From Cylicocyclus nassatus (Eukaryota; Nematoda; Chromadorea; Rhabditida; Strongylidae), in the NCBI GenBank assembly GCA_958299035.1, contig CATQJL010000316.1, positions 44,885,585-44,949,584 on the forward strand: DNA of 64,000 bases, given 5' to 3'. The notes beneath the pieces were generated by a model. It saw nothing but the letters and a program-made list of their open reading frames with translations. It had not been told where the DNA came from and made no database searches. This document shows positions 60,691 through 64,000 of the stretch, piece after piece. Every line of letters begins with the position of its first letter. Position 1 is the stretch's first letter. A program made the translations under genes and the position numbers.

Positions 60691-61190
60691 TTGGGTCATC
60701 CCAAAAGTTTTTTCGTATCAGACTTTTCACCAGCATGAGTCTGCTCTTCTTAAACTTCTGATGGAAATCGGAGTACCATTCGAAAGAGTAAAGCAAGCTC
60801 TACAATACGACTCTCAAAAGTTCGTATCAGGCTTGATCCGCATCGAGTTTTAAGACAAAATGGAAAAAAATCCAAAATTCCGAAAAAAAAAATCGTATCT
60901 TAGTTTAAAAACATTTTGCAAAGTTCTCACTTCCTCACGCACATATTTTCCCCATCAGACATTTATATATACACTTGCTGCATATTTCTGACGGCTAGAA
61001 ATCAAGAAAAAATAAAGCGCTCAATTTTTAAACTTTGCCTGTAATGGGTCTACGCTCCTCGCAAATGTATCATTATATAGATTATTCACTCAAGAATACT
61101 CCCACAACTTTGCACCCTTCTTGATGCCTTAGTTTTGGAGAAATATCATTTTGTAGGTACGAAGATGAAAAAACTTTTGGGATGACCTAA
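60691..61190. mobile_element. Mariner-type MITE, third of three in a row
   Basis: TTGGGTCATCCCAAAAGTTT at the left, complement ending GGGATGACCTAA at the right, TA at 60689-60690 and 61191-61192. 500 bp. The interior shares blocks with the second element (GCTCTACAA, CATCAGACATTTATAT). Confidence 0.8.
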
Positions 61191-61519
61191 TATTACCTTT
61201 CTCAATTAACTTCTTACAAAAACGTCAAAACAGCATAATTTTTTCTTGATTACATAAGATAAAATGTAGAACTTCTGTACTGATAATTCCATATTTCAGC
61301 GCACTCAACTTAGAATGATCAAAACTGAATGGTCTTCTTTTTCATTTTTATCATTGCAACTACGCATAGTAAAAGCTTATCAAGATAAGTTTACAAAGAG
61401 CTTCTTCCCAATAGAATTACAAAGGACCAAATCCGTCGAGATAGCGAAAGTTACGCATTTTTTGAAAATAAAATGGCAGAACTCGGGACAACAATTTTGG
61501 TTCTAGCAGACATGCCTCA
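61191..61519. other. Stretch with no recognisable gene
   Basis: About 330 bp, AT-rich, with a 63-codon ORF (61315-61506) and no motif or element end. Confidence 0.35.
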
Positions 61520-61806
61520 GACCTGCCAAAAATACTCCAGTCGGCAAAAGATTTGCCCTAATGGCTATTAATGTTTCCTCAAGCGTCTTAGACAAAAATT
61601 TTGAGAATGAGCATCAAAGTTAGACATGATGAAAACGAGGAGTTACAATCTCAGGCAATTTTTCAGTAATCTCTCAATAACAAAGCAGGCAGGGAGAGGC
61701 AGTTGAAAAGAGAAAAAAATCCTGCCTGGATACACTTTGAAGTGTTTGCTTATTATAATTTTACTGGGCTCGGGTTTCAAAGACTGACAAAGCTTTTGCA
61801 CCGACC
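61520..61806. mobile_element. Right part of a 36564-type mariner MITE
   Basis: Follows 37290-37584 in order (GGCAAAAGATTTGCCCTA, ATTTTGAGAATGAGC, ACATGATGAAAACGAG, TGACAAAGCTTTTGCACCGA) and ends at CCGACCTAA. The left half is absent. Confidence 0.65.
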
Positions 61807-61807
61807 T

Positions 61808-62063
61808 AAAGCTGAATGTCTGTTTGTTTATAAGCCTGTCTATATGTGTGTCTTTTGTGTCTTCTGTAGATAATTCCATTACTGGACTTATCTGGACCAA
61901 ACTCTTCACATATACACTTTGCGGCTGGGGCGGGTGTCGCAGGTCACTTCTCGTTATATCCTTTCATCGATTTCTTAAAAACTTTGAGCTTCGGGGCTGC
62001 CAGTTGACACAGGGACGTAAGCATGCTGACTATGAAAACAAAATTGGGCAGGGTAATGGCATA
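61808..62063 (+). mobile_element. Helitron-like short repeat, plus orientation, truncated
   Basis: AGCTGAATGTCTGTTTGT joins directly to the preceding MITE end. The family blocks follow in reversed order (GGACCAAACTC, GGCGGGTGTC-like, TTTCATCGATTTC, GGGGCTGCCAG). The TCTTATATATAA start is missing. Confidence 0.5.
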
Positions 62064-63134
62064 TAGAAGCGGAACTGAGACAGAGAAATGCTGCACGAAG
62101 TTATGTTGACATTCGAAAGTGTACTGACAGCCGTCGGAGCCGTGTATGCCAACTGCTACATTGCAGCTTTCAGACTTTTCGAATACTTTATCGTTTTATT
62201 GACTTCTGCAAGCCTTGAGCCTAGGAGCACAGGAGTACAAGTGAATCTGATAGTATCGGAAGCAACATTGAACTGAAAGTAAATTACTTGATCATTTTAT
62301 CAAATGCTGCAAATTTTGACTCGGTAATTTGGAAGTTGGTATCGTCGATTTGTTGACCGACTCAGCTTAGATTATGTGTAGGTTTTGAGCCAATGACGAG
62401 ATGAAATTATATGAAAACAAAGAAGAAATCAGTTTTGAACACGCTTGCAGTGTTTGAAGAAAGTGTCATCACCTGCAATCAAATTTGCACGTGTGCTTTC
62501 ATGGTTACAGGAAATCTGCTCATTTAAGTAAGAGACATTGTTTCAAAAACAAAAAGGTTGTTCTTATGTGTTAAAGCTTTTGATGCATTGCTTCCCAGGT
62601 TGCGTGAAATTTCCCACGAACTTGCGTTATTTACACATTACTTGTACATATTCCTACTAAAGCAAGTACAGCTGTGAATTCAATCGGAGACGCTATGCGG
62701 ATGATGCGGCTGCTCAAATTAAATTCTCCTTTTTTGCAACGGATTCTATAACACATCTGAACCCAAAATGCAAGATCTGGAAACACAATTTGACGGAGCT
62801 CCCCAATTTTTACTGGATCCTCTACCATCAAAATTGTGCTCAGCACTTGCCTGTACCGTGTTTGACAGCTGTAGTTTTAATAAGTTCTCCGTAAAAAACG
62901 CAACGTTTTCAATTTGGATCGACTCGATTCGGCTTTTCTTCATCAATTATAAAACATATAACAACGACAAAAAAAGATACTACTCATCATGTTGAACTAA
63001 AAATTGAGTTTTACAATTTAGGCTCTAGAGAATACAGTCACAACAGACTACCCAACACGTTGGGGGTCTTGCTCGAGAACATTTTTCTTCGCGAGAAATC
63101 CATTCATGTAATGTCATCCTGTCGCCTGTTCTTT
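62064..63134. other. Stretch with no recognisable gene
   Basis: About 1.07 kb with short ORFs only (for example 62768-62995, 75 codons, and 62631-62846 minus). No element ends or repeats matched within the window. Confidence 0.35.
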
Positions 63135-64000
63135 TCAAGATGTAACCAGCCGATGCTTTGGACACGAAGGTGCAGGTCGGTCACTTAGTCGGAGGCTTCT
63201 TTTAAGACCCAAAGGCGGTTCGGCTGCTCTTCTTCTCCTGCTAATTTTCCCCTCCATTCGTTTACAAAGTTCATTTAATGCCCGAGATACACATGCGGAG
63301 ACCTCTCCAGGATAAGTGTCGATGTCGTTCGCAAAACAAAGGTCCGACAAGAGTTTTTTTATCAACTCGTATGCCTCCTTCTTCTCAGTCTTATGACTTC
63401 ATCATCTACTGCAAGGCCGCGGTGAACAGATTAGGAAAAATTGTGTCGCCTTCCCAATAGGGATGGTCAAGGGCAGGAATTGCTGCATCGTCCTTGTACA
63501 GTCCTTTTAGCAGTCGGTTAACGTCTACGTAAGCTAAGCTAGGTCAACTCCTAGATCGACTAGCGCTGACAAGATGGCGTTGCCTTCGTCAAAGGCTTTC
63601 TCGTAGTCGGCGAAGGTTGATACGAGAGGTGGTACCCTCGACAAAAAACCTCTGTGACCCTCGAAACTGGCTGGATGTGGTCCTCGCAGCTAAATGCTTT
63701 GTGTAATCTAGCTTGTTTTTAGGCTGAGCTTTGCCCAGTGTCCTTGATATACGAGTGAGTTTTCTTCGTGAAAAGCTTGTACAACACGCTCAGCAGGTAT
63801 ATTGGGCGGTAGTCTAAAAAATCCTCTCGTCTGTCCTTCAAAGAGAGAAGGACGTTCTTGAAGTTTTTTACTAGTCAGAAATCCTTTTCTTTTGAAGACG
63901 TTAGATGCAACACAAAAATCTCATGTAAGCGTTGTCCCCTGGCTCGCAGAAGTTCGATTGAAAGATGGTCTGCTCCTGCAGCCGTAGACTTTTTCGGTCT
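63135..64000 (-). pseudogene. RTE-like LINE reverse transcriptase remnant
   Basis: Minus strand, entering from beyond the window end. Readable blocks in order: DYRPIYLLSVLYKLFTKK, a DHIQPVSRVTEV-like block, TFADYEKAFDE-like residues across a frameshift, WEGDTIFPNLFTAAL in place of GDTISPKLF, then LLSDLCFANDID. The last is the RT catalytic FADD with the first Asp changed to Asn. RALNELCKRMEGKI follows. This block order is that of nematode RTE-type LINEs (family knowledge). Several stops and frameshifts; inactive. Confidence 0.75.

Noticed and set aside
1..64000. CRISPR arrays, operons or bacterial origin
   Set aside because: No direct repeats with regular unique spacers, no ribosome-binding-site-led gene clusters; the element classes are all eukaryotic.

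Overview
The window looks like nuclear DNA of a nematode, most likely a strongylid such as a hookworm (inference). The reasons are: overall AT-richness, very many mariner-type inverted-repeat elements, a Helitron, a decayed RTE-like LINE, short introns of GTRAG...TTTCAG type, and one sequence that matches the nematode SL1 spliced leader at 20 of 22 positions. I found no host protein-coding gene, rRNA or tRNA that I could defend. Nearly everything recognisable is mobile-element DNA.

The centrepiece is a 12,066-bp Ty3/gypsy-type LTR retrotransposon at 5752-17817. It has two 776-bp LTRs (TGTAAGG...CCTTACA, about 10 differences), a primer-binding site, and a 4-bp target duplication (ATAC). Related uninterrupted repeats elsewhere in the window show the pre-insertion site. 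Its order is leader ORF with a zinc-finger-like CCHH cluster, gag, an envelope-like membrane glycoprotein, protease, RT, RNase H, integrase. The glycoprotein module lies between gag and protease: signal peptide, basic RSKR site, Thr-rich stalk, Cys-containing domain, membrane anchor and basic tail. In the env-bearing gypsy-type elements I know, env follows pol. The coding region is broken by several frameshifts and stops although the LTRs are about 98.7% alike.

Layout. 1-5751: several inverted-repeat elements, including a 2.4-kb foldback (1813-4229) and a TAA-flanked element with a near-perfect inner hairpin (4355-5438). 5752-17817: the LTR element. 17818-31521: an inverted partner of the 1.2-kb repeat, a 0.76-kb palindrome carrying intron-like segments in both arms, Helitron-like short repeats, mariner MITEs, a 180-bp tandem repeat and a decayed mariner with transposase remnants. 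31957-32276: a piggyBac-type MITE with TTAA duplication. 33.8-47.9 kb: mariner MITEs nested in or abutting a GC-rich element family ending GGCCCGTATGCACG with TAA duplications (probably PIF/Harbinger-like); two full copies sit head to tail at 39196-41905. 47904-about 53000: a decayed Helitron (minus strand) with Rep HUH and PIF1-helicase remains. 53.3-61.8 kb: more inverted-repeat elements, including three mariner-type elements back to back. 63135-64000: a LINE RT remnant (minus strand) running off the window.

The elements do not form a host pathway. Autonomous classes seen only as remnants (Helitron, mariner, LINE) and the broken LTR element sit beside short non-autonomous families that share similar ends, so the short ones were probably moved by related proteins encoded elsewhere in the genome.
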